A stretch of DNA of 64,000 bases from Paralichthys olivaceus. Lineage: Eukaryota > Chordata > Actinopteri > Pleuronectiformes > Paralichthyidae. The notes below the pieces were generated by a model that was not told the origin of the DNA, did no database searches, and saw only the letters and a list, made by a program, of their open reading frames with translations. How positions within the stretch are numbered: the first letter of the stretch is position 1; each line of letters begins with the position of its first letter. Position numbers and translations under genes: made by a program. This document shows positions 42,301 through 55,620 of this stretch, piece after piece. The stretch spans positions 5,490,001-5,554,000 of the forward strand of contig NC_091114.1 of the NCBI RefSeq assembly GCF_024713975.1, written 5' to 3'.

Positions 42301-45300
42301 GCTTTATTATGAATGTGATGATATCAATCGATGTACTCATTCAGGATCATATATTTATGAATCAGGGTTAGTTTCAACATAAAAAATTAAAGTGCACTCC
42401 CTCTGGGTGTATTTCCCTCAGCCTGGCATCTCAGTGTCAACCTGTTGTGACGGCAGAAGAGTGCGTCACTCAGAGTCCTGGTGTCACTCATGATTAGGGT
42501 TTTTCAAAACCTTTGAGATATAATTAGAATGAAACCTTTGTCACAAATGAACTCCACAAGACCTCACTGTGACGTCAGTCTGATTTCATGTCAGTGTTCT
42601 GTATCTGTTACATATGTTTTTCAACCTACATTTGATTTGAACCCTTCTTAGTGCATTCTAGGTCTTTTTATAGGAAAAAAAAGTTGCTTATTTAGGCTTA
42701 ATTCTACTTTGGAAACTTCCAGTGATCATGTTTGTCCCAGGTCAGATTCATCATCCTGATTATTGATTATATAAAAGAATTGTGTCGCTTAATTATGATC
42801 CTGGAACCTGAGGGAAAAGTAACAGTGCACACACACACACACTGACGCTGCTCTCTCTCTGTATGTGTGTCTCTCTCTCTCTCCCTCTCTCTCTCTCCGC
42901 TGACGTCTCTGACTCGCTACAGTTTAAAAGTCTGTGATCGTGTGTGTTTCTAGGTGTGACGCTATTTACAAAGTTGATATTGTTAAATAACTTTTCAGGG
43001 TCAAAGCTTGGATGAAAAGACCCCAAATTAACACGATGGGTGGACTTAGTGGAGCTGTGCATGGCTCCCCAGACCCGGTGGAGCTGCGGCCGGGCTGTGC
43101 GCCTCCTCCCGCCAATGGGGCAACCCGTGGTCTCTGCGTCCGTAGGCAGGGACCGTTTATGTTTATCTATTGCAAGTCATATCGTCATCTCAATATTAAA
43201 CAGCCTTATGGCATATTTTCCTAATATCATGCAGACCTATCGTGCTTCAACTCCACTGAACAGCTGACGGTACACATGTTGAAAAAAATCAAGGGGCATT
43301 AAAAACGTTCTAATTTCAGCTCTGTTGCTAGGTAACAGCAATAAGGGCTGGATGAGCTGGAGACCCGATCACATAAAATCCTCTGATGACCAGATCATCT
43401 CATTTCAGTTCAGCCTTCGCAGTCTATGTGGCCCACGAAGGAGGCGGTCTCTAAAATGCGTCTAAAATGCTGCAACTGATTACATGCGTAGGAGATGAGC
43501 TCATATTCAAACAACTCCTGTCTACACTGACACATGCATTCCTATTGTACATGAGTGGTCACGTGAAATGCGTCTTCAGGCCTGACTGACCAAACTGAGC
43601 CTAAACGCTTGTGTGGACAGAGAGTGTTTTCTCACCTTTAGGTCGTACTCCTGACGGGTGTCCAGGGTGTCACTGCGGAGGTCAGACTTGAGCTCTATGT
43701 CATCTTTAAATGGCTGATTGGAGGGAGAGAAGGACACAGAGGGGAGAAACTAAACGGTCAAACAACAAAACAAATATGGAAAAAGAGGAGGAAAAAAGGA
43801 GGAGGAAGGTGATAACAAAACAGAAAAGAGGGAAGGAGGTAACGAGAAGAGAAAATGGAATTATACGTGTTAAAAAACAGCGATTACAGGGGAAAGCATT
43901 GAATTTGTTTTTAGTCAGAAGGTGTAGTGCAGGGAGAGGTTGCTGAGTTAATCTGAGGTTTTTCCTAAGACTGCAGGCTGTGTAAACAGAGTCCAACACA
44001 AACACACACACACACACACATCCTGCTGCTGCCGCTCACCGAGTACATGGCCTTGACCATGCGCGAAGCCGTGGACACGCTGCCGGAGTCCTCCTCCAAG
44101 CTGTGGGTCTCCTTGGTTATCGTCTCCACCTTGATGTCGGGCTTACCCAGCGTGACCCCGCGCCGACCTAGAAGCAAAACACAGCAAGGTTGAATGCAGC
44201 TGGAGACACGCACCTCGGCCGGCGTGTTTTCACGAGCTGGAGGAGCAGGTTCAGAGGGAGCGCCTATATCCATATGGTGAGGAGGAAGTTGTAGTTTAGG
44301 CCTCACGATGAGCATTTGTACCAGATCGTAAAAACTTCTGCTGAACTTGCAAGATGCTGCTCCCTGTTCCTATTTAAAATCCAGAGGTGACCCTGCTTTT
44401 GAGGTTACTGGTTGAAAACTTTAAAACAGCCTCCGTCTTTCCATCAGATCATCAAATTATCTCTATGCATATATTGTAACTCAGCTTCAGGAAATTCCAA
44501 GAAAAAACATCTTACTGACCCTGTTTTTAGACATTAAGCAATCAATTCCATATAATACATGAGCATCACAGTGTTGTGCGTAAGTAAAACTAGTTTTCAC
44601 AGATCAGCCTTTTAATAACAAATCTACATTATTGTTTATTTTGGTTGCATGCTTAATTAATGTGTCTTTGCATCAGTTTATTCTCGATTGTGAGTTGTAT
44701 GTATTCCTCTTTTTGAAATGTGTGTATTTTAAACAATATATCAAGCACATTGTAACTGTGTTTGAATAAATGCATTAATCATTTAATTTATCATTGATGA
44801 ATGTGTTATATTGTACGTGTAGTGTATGACTCACTGCCTTTGCGCTGCAGGTAGAAGATAAGAACGAGGACCAGCAGGAAGATGAGCAGGAGGATGGTAG
44901 AGACCACTATCCAAAGAGCAATTAATCCTTTCATGTCCTCCTCTGAAATGAAGGGGAGAGAAGGAGATGGTGAGAGAAGGAGATGGTGAGAGAAACAGCG
45001 ACATGAAGATAACAAAAGATTTTATGTGAGAAAAACACCAATCACACATCATCTGCCCCTGAGCTAAAGTCAGAAGCATTTTCCTCATCCAAAATGCAGG
45101 ACCTAAGACATTGTATGGTTTGCTGAACTCACTATTCTCCTCCAGCGTGATGATCATGGTGCCGGGGCCGAACGAGTTCCAGGCCGTGCAGTTGTAGGTG
45201 GACAGGAAGTCGGACTCCATCACGTTGTTGATGGTGAGGGTGGAAAGGACGCCACCGCCCTCGGCCGACGATTTGCTCTGCTCCACCGTGTACCTCTCCA

Positions 45301-48300
45301 GAAGCGTCCCCTTCTCCTTCTCCCACACGTTTTCCTTCCACGCCCACACCTGCAACGCACACACACACACACATCCAGTCAACATGCCGACATTCACTCA
45401 TTTTCATGGTACGTTTTCGGTGTTATATCAATGGAAGCATATCATGTGAGAATATATGCTGCTACTCAGACCCATATTTATTAGATGGTCATAATGCTCA
45501 CTGACACATGACTGAACATAACAGAAGACAACTGAAATGAGAAGATCTTAACTTGAACATTGAGGATGAATAGTAATGTATCTGTGATGTGTGTATCTGA
45601 GACCTCAGTGCAGCCAATTGTTAAGGCATTTACTGTGGAGGTGGGGAATTTTATGTACATGTTTGAAAGGCATGGGTCAGCATTTTAGGAGATGCCATGT
45701 GCTTATTCGCCTTCTTGCTGAGAGTTCAAAAAGAAAATTGATGGTAATAAGAAGTAAATGTGAAGCTAAAGCCACAAACCAGCACCTCTACAGGTGGTGT
45801 TCAGAGCCAGACTGCTGGCAGTGGCTCCATAGAGGTCCACATCTTCTTATATTACTATTGGCAAGATAGTGAATATGTTTATTACCCACAATGTCCAACT
45901 ATTCCTTTAAGAACAGGCCTATTACTCTCTTCTTAAAAATATATTAGTGTGGTTTAATGGGCTGGCATCTTGTGTCCAATATGTCTTCTTTAAAAATTAT
46001 AAAAAACATGATTTATTTTTAGTGTTATTTTTTTTGTTGGCTATTTCAGAGGTGTGTTAAGCAAGTGCAACAATCATCAGACCCAAGTTCACCACTTTTC
46101 ACAATAAAGGCTCTGATATTCAGCTCAATATAAATAATTGCAGTCGATACTTTGAGGACAAAATGCCAAACAGGAAGCTACTCAATGAATGTTGCTGCCA
46201 TGACCAGCACCTGTGACTCCCATGAACATCAGTCTTAATGGTGAAATCAAAATAATCAGGTTGTCAAAATGAGAAGAAGAATATTCAACTCAGTGCACAG
46301 ACTGGCCTACACCCACTGATTACTACCAAGCACTGGTCGGCTGTTTATTCATGGTTTATTAATATTGAACGCATTGCCGGTTCAAATCACAACAAATTCC
46401 GCACTGTACTACCCTGGAAAATTAAGAATACACATGCAAAGTGTGAAGCCGATAGGATGAACGCTTGGTGAGATATGCCTTCCACATACAGTTTGTGGAA
46501 CCAGTAGGTCGATGCTTAGTGAAAAGCAACATATGACTTGAATACATACTACAGACGTGCATGACAGAAGAAAACTGCATAAATATACATCGAGTACATG
46601 TTAATGTACACGTTGCATGATTTCATCCAAGAAGCAACAGTTTGTGTGTTTCTGCAGACACAAGTGAAGTTGAATCTTGCACATTCTCCAACTTTAAAGC
46701 CACTAAAAGCAGCTCTATTATTCAGCATTGAAGTACTGTACGCAGGCCAGTTAATTATGCATAAGCCCACATGTTCCCATAATGTGCCCACTTATTCCAG
46801 AGAAGGAGAAGCTCCTGGCTGAGGCGTTTACTGGGACAACTGTTCCTCTCCAGTCCTTTATATTTTATAAATCTTTTTCTGTCCCAACCTCTGCCACTTG
46901 CATTAGGAGCGCGCACTGCAAGTCAGAACGGATCAGTAACAGGGGGGAGGCGAGGAGCTTCCACTGCCGCTGCGTCTCGGCGATACAGCCAAGTGAAGAG
47001 AGCATCCAAGCTGATTTCTGACGCAGGAGCTAAAAGCGGAGCGGCTTAGTGTTAGTTTGTTTATGTGATGGGATGGAGGAACATTCTGGGAGAGTTTAAG
47101 GGTGAGTCACCGCTCAAAAGGAAAAAAGGGGACAGCACCTAAAAGCACTTGCCGTGCAGGAGCGAGAGCCATTTAGGAACAGGAAGGTACAGTATCAGTA
47201 AAACACAAATCCCTGTCAGACTAAAAGCTACAACCTTGTGCTCTTTGTGACCAAAGCTTTTCCTTGCTCTGCAGTTTTTGTCTGAATAATTGACGCTGGG
47301 GTCAAATTTATAAATTTCAATTGTGGATTTGGTGCCAGAAAGGTTTTATATCCTTGTCATTTCATTTCCACTTACAATCTTATCCGGAGGAGGCATACTG
47401 GCGATGTAGCACTTCACCTCGCCTTTCTCTCCTCTCACTGCGTACTGGACGGGCTCACTGGAGATGAAGGGAGGACCTGCATTGGTCAAAACGACAGGAC
47501 ACATGAGTGCATGACAGATAAAATCCAGCAAAGTGCAAAAATTATATTCAATCCATGTGGTTTCTAAAGACAATGACCTTAGCCGGCCTGTTCAAGAGGC
47601 TTTTATATGATTTTTATAAATAAACGACCTTCACTTTGGACATTTTTTTTATTTACTGACAAGCTGACCTTTTTGAAAGAACAAGATTTTCATCCACTAA
47701 AAGTGATACATGAAATTATGTGGATGTTTTCTGACCGTTCACAGTGAGCGTGACCTCAGTCTCTCCTACTCCAATCCGCGGGACGATGGCCTTACAAACG
47801 TACTGGCCGGCGTCCGCCTGGCTCACTGACTCCATATGCAGATTGTTGCTGTTACTCAGAACCTGTGGGGGAGTGAAAAAAAGATATAAATGAGGGAAAT
47901 CTGCTCAGCAGCGGGAGGCGATAAACAAAATCAAACATATGTTGAAGAGAGCGAATGCATTGTGATACCTCCACCTGTACACTTTATTATTTTATGTTGC
48001 ATGTTTTAAAGTCTGGCTGTAATTTCAGGACATATGCTCTAATGCTCCGACCCTAACTGGCTGACAATGCAAACTTGCACATCTGCTTTTAACTCATCAC
48101 AAAGGCTTTGCAGTTGCCTGGCAACCGCATCCATCAGAAAATTAGTGTGAAAATGATGGCTAAATATGTCACCACCCAGTAAGAGAGAGAGAATCCCCTG
48201 AACCAAGCTGATTATAGAGATGAGGTCACATCAGTCCACAACGCTCTGAACCGTAACTTCATATAAGTCAGTATATGTAACCTGAACACACTGCATATTG

Positions 48301-51300
48301 GTCCACCAGGCAGGGAGTCATTATATTGTATTAAGCTTCTGGCTGGTGCGACACAGCAGATGTTAACAACAAAACAATAGTTAATAGTTAATGTGACTTT
48401 AATTTAAAAAGTGGTTCTTGCAAAACCTAGTGGATAAAAGAAAAGTCCTTTCCTTGTCAAGGGCTAGATGAGAAGAGTGAAAATGGTTGTTCAAGATGAC
48501 CAATATGGCTGCCAAACAGTGTATGATGTCATCTTATATCATCTTAAATCCTTCCTGCCCTCTTTCTGTTTCTGCTGCAACATTTCAATTTAGAAGGATA
48601 GACGAGCCGTACTACCAGTGGGTCAACTCATCGAATCCAATTCAATATGAATTGATCAAATCAGAGAAAAAGGAAAGAATGAAAGTGGAAAAAAGAGATT
48701 GCAAAGGTAAAAGGAGAAGAGCGATATTGAAGGGTGATAATACCCAGGCTGGTTTTTCCTGAATATGAGGTCAGAGGAGACGTGTGCCTCGGCTTCTCAC
48801 CATGTTTGATCCCTTTTTGAACCACGTGAGTGTGAGCGGAGGGTTCCCCGCCCATTTGCAGTTGAGGGTGACATCTGCGTTGACGTCGACTGTTTGAGGC
48901 TGCGGCTCCACCAACAGGATCGGACCGACTGCAGATAAAAAGAGAGGGGGAGCAGGTTTGCGATTTGTTTTTATTGTGTTTGAGTAATAATGCAGTCGGA
49001 CTGAAACGAAAGAAAAGCACAACGGCGGTGTGTTTCTTCCCTCTGACTCCACAATGCAGTGAAGTGGGTCACGAGTGAGTGAACACGGCGAGATGAGTGC
49101 TGTGTGACTCACAGTGGACGTCCACCAGGATGCTGACGTTGGTCTTTCCCACTGCGTTGAAAACCAGACAGGAGACAGGCTCGGTGAAGAAGGAGTGGTC
49201 CGCCTTGGTGGTGAACACGCTCTCCCTGGCGCCCTGCAGCACCACGCCACCTTTAGCCCACCTAGGATTTAGAGAGACACATTTACATACATAGGAACAA
49301 CGTGTGGCACAAGTGAAAAAATTTAACAATGCACACTCTTAAGAAGCCAAGTTTGAATCCACAATCAATTTTTTTTTTTATCTTACAAAACTATACAAAA
49401 AGCAACACTGTAGCTGTCACTTTAAGAGGCCCGGTGAAAATGAGAAGCGGTCTGAGAGTGGAGGCTGACCTGTAGCCCATAATAGGAGGGTTGGCGTGCG
49501 CCTGGCAGGTGAAGGTGACTCGTTCCCCCTCCATGACAGAACGCGGCTCGATGGACAAGGTCACTGTCGGTGGATCTGAGAGAGAGAAAGAGAGAGAGGG
49601 GGGTTGCTTACTACATCTAATATATGCTGCAATCTGGAGGAGTGTCTGATGCAAAATGGCTGCCACGCATTACTTAGTAACAGCTTTAAAAACATTTAGC
49701 ATGATTATAGAAAATTATACATATTTTGCCATATAGCGACATAAAAGTATAAGATGACAAAAACAGACTTTGTACGTTAAAACATGACGTTTTTCTCTGT
49801 TTGTTGATGATGTATTTGAGATTAAAAGCAGCTTTTCTCACGGTGGACGTTGAGCGTGACAGTTGTCATTTTGCCGCCGGGAATAGCCAGGTTGGTGGCC
49901 ACACAGCTGTAGTTCCTTCCAGTGTCGGTGTCGACAGGGTGGATGGGCAGGTAGCTACGTGTGGTCACTCTCTTCCTGTCTGGCAGCACCTCCTGATAAT
50001 TGATCATGTGATTTTAAATGCAGCTCATGAATGTATGAGTGTAGCGTGTGTGGGTGCACGTGTGGCTTACAGTAGCACTGGCGGCCCCGTTCACAGGCAG
50101 ACCGTCTTTGAGCCACTCGACCATCGATGGCGGCTTCGCCCCTCGAGACACGCAGCTCAGGTTGTAGGACTCGCCGGCGTTTAGCAGCACCTCAGGACCC
50201 CCATCGATCACCGGGTCATCTGGGGGGACTGGAGCAGGACAGAGGGCCGCATTAGAAAAACGCAACAGCCTCACAAGCTGAATGTTAGACGTACACATGA
50301 GCACACAAACGTACTGAGGACAGTGAGTTTGGCCCTTCTGGACCTCAGCGCTGCATCAGGGGCCTGACACTCGTACACGGAGTCGTCGGACAGGTCAGCT
50401 GACTGGATCTCCAGATTGTACTGCCCCAACTCTTGCACAGGCAACACACGGTACCTGGGCCAGGCTGGAGCACACAGACACACACAGCAGATTAAATAAA
50501 CACACAAACATGAGGATCATCTTTATGATGCTGTTTAAATGCTTTACCTTTTCCTAATCTAGTGCTACTACTGGCTGAAGTTGAATGTATGTCACTATAT
50601 CGTCAAGATTCGAAATTCCAAATCCAAACTAACACATCACATGTGTCAGGACAAATGACACCAGATAGACGCAAGGGAAATGATGCACAAACACAAACGC
50701 ATGACCAAACATACACATTCACACAGCACAATGCACACACACGCACACACACACACAATCACATGTTCACACAACACAGGCCCTCCGCTATTGGCTTCCC
50801 TTCCCCCATCCCGACACACAGCCCAGCTGTGTCACTGCTGTACATTCTCACCATTAGGTGGCATCCACGCGCTCTTTCACCAGCAGGGGGGAGAGAGATG
50901 AATGCATTATGACAACAACGTTTTAGAGGACTCAAATAGACTCCAGTGCATGGTGCAGAATTCATGTTTGCTGCCCAGATGTAGATGGCATGTGAAAATC
51001 TCTGCTGCCGTCTCCATGTGCAGCATCCAAAGTGAGCTGTGCGGCCCGCCTAACCTTGTGTGTCCTTGTTTCCTTGTTTCTGCATGCATGTGTGCATGTG
51101 TGTGCCTTGTATATACGCACATTTGCATGTGAAATGTGCAGGGCGAGAAAGCGAGACCCAGAGAAAGAGGGAGCGGGCAGGGGGGACAGAGCCTCATACA
51201 CAAACATACACAGGCGCCCAGTGAGTGTATGTGTGCATGAAGCGGCCAGTGTTCATTCACATGTTTTTACTTAAAAGCTTTGGCTCGAAGCACTGGACCA

Positions 51301-53565
51301 TTACAGTAACAATGATTAAAAGAAGGGAGAGGGGGAGACACAGAAAGACTGGAGAAGGGACAGCTGAAGACAGACAGAGGGAGAGACAGGTGGGCGAGGA
51401 GCATTGACAGGGGGAGGAGAGCCTGGTGAAGCTGAGGGGTAAGAGACCAGTTAAATGACGAACAGTAGAGAGGAGGAAAAAAAGGAGTGATCTTACATGA
51501 GGATGTCACAGAGGAGAGAGAGGAGAGGTGAAAAATGAATCGAAAAGAGACAACAGCACGAGAAGAGAAAACCTGGAGAAAATGGAATGAAATGATGAAA
51601 AGAAAGAAACAGAAATCATCAGAGGGAGGGGAAATTCAACAAGAACTGGTCAAATACAACTATCATAAATATAGAAATATTGAGGGACTTATACTGGTGA
51701 AAAACAATAGTAACAAACACAAGGCAACAGCATGTCACAAATGATGCTGTCCCGCTCTGGACCTCTGGATAAAATATACATATATAAGTAATTATACAGC
51801 TCCACCTTTACACTAATCAGTGCTACTCTGAAAACTACGTTTACAGGGACAGCAATATTCTGATATTAACCCCTTTGAAAGAGTAGTCTGAATCAGACCC
51901 TGACATAAGGTCAGACTCTGAATAAGCATCATGTAGTTGTCACAGCATTTTGCAACATTAACAGTTACCAACTGCTGGAGGACACATGCCCTGGGTGTAA
52001 ACAAGATGGAACAATCAAAAGGAGTTGTAGCTTTTACATGTAGAAAGACAACATCTAAAACGGTATACAGTCGCATTGTACATTAAACAATTTAAGGTTG
52101 GGGTTTTAAAACTGATGCAACTCTTAATCTGGCTATGCTCTGTAACATGCACACAGCAATATGAATGGAATATTATAGTAGCAACTCTGTAAACACCATA
52201 ATTCAAATAATGTCTTATTCTGAAGAAGGTCAATAGTGAAATGATGTCAGAGATGAAATGCATCATTCCACCAAGTTCTGTGGAGACTAAAGTGAAATGC
52301 AAAGAGAAACAGTAAGTGGCAGAGAGCTGCAAACTAGGAGGAAGTCTCTCTCTCTCTAAATATTAGTATTAGTATTAGGCCTTCAATAAAAAGCAGTCAG
52401 TATCAGCCGCTGCTTGCATGACAAAGGTGATGATGTGATGCTCCCTGACGAAGTTGAAGGGTGTCAGTCTGTAAAAAATGTGCCAGAGGACGCTCGGAAT
52501 TACCCGTCAAGCGTTTGACGGTGTATGTGCAGGAGGTAGCCAAATTTAACATCAAGCTAAATAAGTGACACAGTGATTCACACACTGTGATGTGATGGGA
52601 TAGCTGCTGTAGTAGTTGAAGCTGTCCTCCAGTAGCATGGCAGCCTCCATCATGTCTTTGAGGGGGGAGAAAAATGCTCCGCTGGCTCAATCTAGCTGCA
52701 ACTAAAACAATCAGCAGCAAAAATATTTTGTCAGCACGCATTAGCCACCGCTGTTACAAACACTGGCTGAGTGTGTGTGAGTGTGTGTGTGAGCATTCAG
52801 TGTTCTGCTTTGTTAACAGTCCACAGCAGTCACACTAGAAATAGCAGAGTTAGTGCAGTCTCTGTAAAAACATACCTGCTGGTGACAATGTTTCTTATTC
52901 TGAAGGTCATGCAAATGTTGACCAATGGCGGTGGTGGGATGTATCCATGTACATTTACTTAGTTGCTGTACTTAAGCACATTTTTCATGTATCTGTACCC
53001 AACTTAAGGTACTTTTTTCACTTTTGCTCCATTACACAAATCAGCAAATATCTTTACTCTCTACTCCACTATATCTTTACAAAGCATCGAGTAACATGCT
53101 CACATTTCCACTGATCCAGTCAGAGTAACTGAGGCTAATCACTATAAGAACAACGCCCTTTCAAATAATTCATATTACAACACAAGTGTATTCAGGAGCC
53201 TCGTCTGCAGCATTATTTATGACTGTGACAGCTTGCATTATTTCTTGTATTGTACTCTTACTTGAGTAAATTTGTGTCCATTTGTTTGTACTTTTACTTG
53301 AGTAAGATGTACTTCCTCCACCACTGACAAAGAAAAGCTGACACACACACACACACACACCATAGTTATTACTTGTCTTACCCTAACTCTAACTTATCCC
53401 TTAGCTTAACGTAATATTAAAAAATGTCTTCCCCTTAAAATGTAATGATTTCCAGGAAGAAAAGTCCCCATAGTGTGACTACAAACAGATTTAGACCATA
53501 TACCATACCTGGACCATATATATAAATATATATAGTGAATGAATCACACACACATATATATGTAC

Positions 53566-53596
<31 letters not shown>

Positions 53597-54208
53597 ATTC
53601 ATTCACTCCTCTCTTCTGTAATAGTTCCAGCTATTCATTTATAAACCCTTAGCCGTGCCAGATAGTCACAACCAAATGTGCTTGTTGTTTAAAAAGACCC
53701 ACTAAGATGGGTTTTATTTATTTAACACAGTGTTTTGTGTAGCTCTGCTCTGGTTTGCATGCAGACATTTCATTTACCCAATACCCTTGGATCTCTCATC
53801 TTGTCCACTCTCTTACTGACTAGGCATAATAGACTGGGAAGTGTGTCCCATGCAGTCAGCCCATAGTTGGTAGTTGTGTGGTTATGGTGACATTAAATAT
53901 ACTTAGTTTAGTCCTTAGTTAAAAGCAGCACTGTAACAAGCACATTTTGTACAGATCATACATTCAGTCTCTATCGTCTGTTCTCAAGCAACCAGAAGAA
54001 ACCAGGGTCAGCTCAAGTCACAGGGACAGAGGCCTGACGAGGCTTTTTGGTGTCTCACCCTGCAGGTCTTCTCCAATGCCCAGAGCGAGGCCATCTTTGG
54101 TCCACTGAACGATGCCAGAGTAGTTGAAGACCACACAGGACAGGATCACCGTCTGGCCCCGCACCACCGACTGGTCTGCTGGCTCCTGAGAGAACCTCGC
54201 CGTCCACA
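39302..54208 (-). CDS. kirrel1: Kin of IRRE-like protein 1 (KIRREL1/NEPH1), partial: signal-peptide exon missing
   Basis: Fourteen minus-strand exons: 54059-54208, 50315-50464, 50071-50228, 49842-49992, 49470-49575, 49113-49261, 48801-48928, 47736-47862, 47376-47476, 45133-45349, 44835-44942, 44040-44167, 43636-43713 and 39302-39964. They join in frame to about 803 residues. Five Ig domains are visible: [12 protein letters not shown] with [15 protein letters not shown]; the [13 protein letters not shown] domain; [13 protein letters not shown]; a domain with [16 protein letters not shown]; and one with AWKEN and [15 protein letters not shown] membrane helix ([20 protein letters not shown]) and the tail follow: [37 protein letters not shown] and [10 protein letters not shown]. 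The C-terminus QTHV is a PDZ ligand known to bind ZO-1 in KIRREL1. These match KIRREL1, not KIRREL2 or 3. It acts in the kidney slit diaphragm and in myoblast and neuronal adhesion. The tail has a Gly/Pro/Ser-rich insert absent from human. The first exon is probably beyond 64000. Confidence 0.96.
41014..41030 (-). promoter_or_regulatory. CTCF-like motif in the last KIRREL1 intron
   Basis: On the minus strand it reads AGCAGGGGGTGCAGTGA, close to the CTCF consensus CCAGCAGGGGGCGCTG. Confidence 0.35.
42828..42898. repeat. Compound CA / CT microsatellite
   Basis: (CA)n followed by interrupted (CT)n and TGTG words, in the last KIRREL1 intron. Confidence 0.9.
42931..42978. repeat. 48-bp patchwork copy of KIRREL1 3'UTR-region sequence
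   Basis: Bases 42931-42971 match 39210-39250 at 39 of 41 positions, including gtgtgtttctaggtgtgacg. The overlapping bases 42964-42978 (atttacaaagttgat) match 38832-38846 exactly. The two source blocks lie in the opposite order in the 3'UTR region, so this is a joined patch, not a simple copy. Confidence 0.6.
50720..50760. repeat. CA microsatellite
   Basis: Interrupted (CA)n with cacgca words in the first intron visible in the KIRREL1 model, between the exons at 54059 and 50464. Confidence 0.8.
50851..50890 (+). promoter_or_regulatory. Two adjacent CTCF-like motifs in KIRREL1 intron
   Basis: ACCATTAGGTGGCAT at about 50851 and CACCAGCAGGGGGGAG at about 50878 each fit the CTCF core and have the same orientation, about 27 bases apart. 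Confidence 0.35.
52923..53326. mobile_element. hAT-like MITE of a family widespread in teleosts
   Basis: The left end reads caatggcggtggtgggatgt and the inverse of the right end reads cagtggtggaggaagtacat, an imperfect terminal inverted repeat. The inside holds acttaagcacattttt, ttactctctactccact, cttacttgagtaaattt and tacttttacttgagtaaga, diagnostic of this abundant fish element. The copy is about 404 bp with no coding capacity. A target duplication is not evident, so it is an old copy. Confidence 0.75.
53341..53360. repeat. (AC)10 microsatellite
   Basis: Pure AC run beside the MITE. Confidence 0.95.
53534..53607. repeat. 74-bp near-perfect hairpin built around AT and TG repeats
   Basis: The left arm agtgaatgaatcacacacac continues into atatatat, and the right arm mirrors it through atatatat and tgtgtgtg to gattcattcact. 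The unique 12-13 base ends (agtgaatgaatc and gattcattcact) are perfect inverses. The right arm has extra TG units, showing repeat expansion on one side. Confidence 0.85.
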
Positions 54209-54579
54209 CTGGAGGTAGGGAAAGAAAGAGAGACATAAGTTTGGTACTTTCTCATTTCCATTCTATACACGCTGCAGGCAAGCGACTGTAAAGTCATCCC
54301 TGACCACGATTAGGGCATGTTATTGTATCCATGGTTTTATGGTTAATTGATTAGAAAGCGCGGTTCCCCCAGGAGCAATGGAATGCCACGATGGCCATCT
54401 TCTTTGATCACACGATGGCTCGCAGCCATTAACTTGAGCGCATGAGGAGTTGGGAGGAAAGACAGTGAGTGTCAAAGACGAGAAAATTAGTCGGGGAAGA
54501 CGAAAGAGAAAGAATGAAGAGGCGGTTAATGCTGACTCAGGAGAGAGGAGCTGGGAGATCAAACACCCAACCTCAGCCA

Positions 54580-55620
54580 CGGGGTCTCTCACACCCCCTT
54601 TTCTTCTCGCTCCTGACTTTTATTTCTTCAAAACACTCCGTCCCTCCCTCTCGTCTCCCTCTCTCTCTGTCTCTCTGTCTGTCTGTTTCTCCCTTCTTCA
54701 TTCCTCCCTATGAGTCATCTCCCAGGCTTCCACTCCCCAACCAAAACTACAGTGGCTGTCATTGTCTACTAGACTCTCTCCCTCCAGTCTGTAGTCCACT
54801 GTCACAGCAGATAGTCCAGCGCCGAACTGGCCCAACTGTCTATTATGAGCGAAAAATACGAAAACCCTCCGCTTTTGTTCCACCGTGTATGATGACAAGT
54901 TGTAATTAGCTGTCCCATGAAGACACGACACCCGTATAATAAAGGAGGGGCGATCACTGTGGAGGATTTGCATCTCACTTTAAATTTTCATTCTTTCCGC
55001 TCCGTCTCATCTCCTCTCTCCCACTTTTTATCGTACAGTAGATCATTAACCCAGTGCTGCCTCGTCAACCCCCCACCACCCTCCTCTCCTTCTGTTCTCT
55101 CTCTATCATGTTGTATGTCCTTTACCCAAATTGCTTTCCCTCTGTCTCCGCTTTTCCCCGTTTATGTATGCATCCCTACGTCTTTCCCTTTGTACATCTA
55201 CAATGCTGTCTATGAATATCCTTTTGCCTGCACTGATTTCCCTCTCTCCCTCTCTACTCTATGCATGTGCCTCCCTCTTTCTATATACATATATAATGCT
55301 GTATATGTGCTTTTTACCCATAACGCTTTCTATTTCTGAGTTCCTCCTCCTCGCTGGATGGAAGGGGGTTAGAGGCGGACTGTCACAACTCATTTATCAC
55401 ATTAAATATCAGCCCTCCAGCACTTTCTCTCTCCCTCTCTTTTTTTCATCTGCCCCGTTCATTCTTGCTCGTCTCTCACTTTTTCCTTCACTCCCTTTTC
55501 TTCACCTCCTTCCATTTACATCTCTCCTTCTCACTTTTTTTTATCACTTGTTTTCCCCTTCTCTTTCCCTTGCACTCCCTCTCTCATTCCACTCACACTT
55601 CTCCCCCGGAACCCTCCAGC
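54580..55620. repeat. Kilobase-scale polypyrimidine-rich region on the plus strand
   Basis: The plus strand is dominated by C and T (ctctccct, ttcttcac, ccttctcttt words), with strong strand asymmetry. The transcribed KIRREL1 strand is therefore purine-rich. Long open frames here are composition artefacts. A local near-repeat, caatgctgtctatgaatatc and taatgctgtatatgtgcttt, occurs at about 55200 and 55297. Confidence 0.7.
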
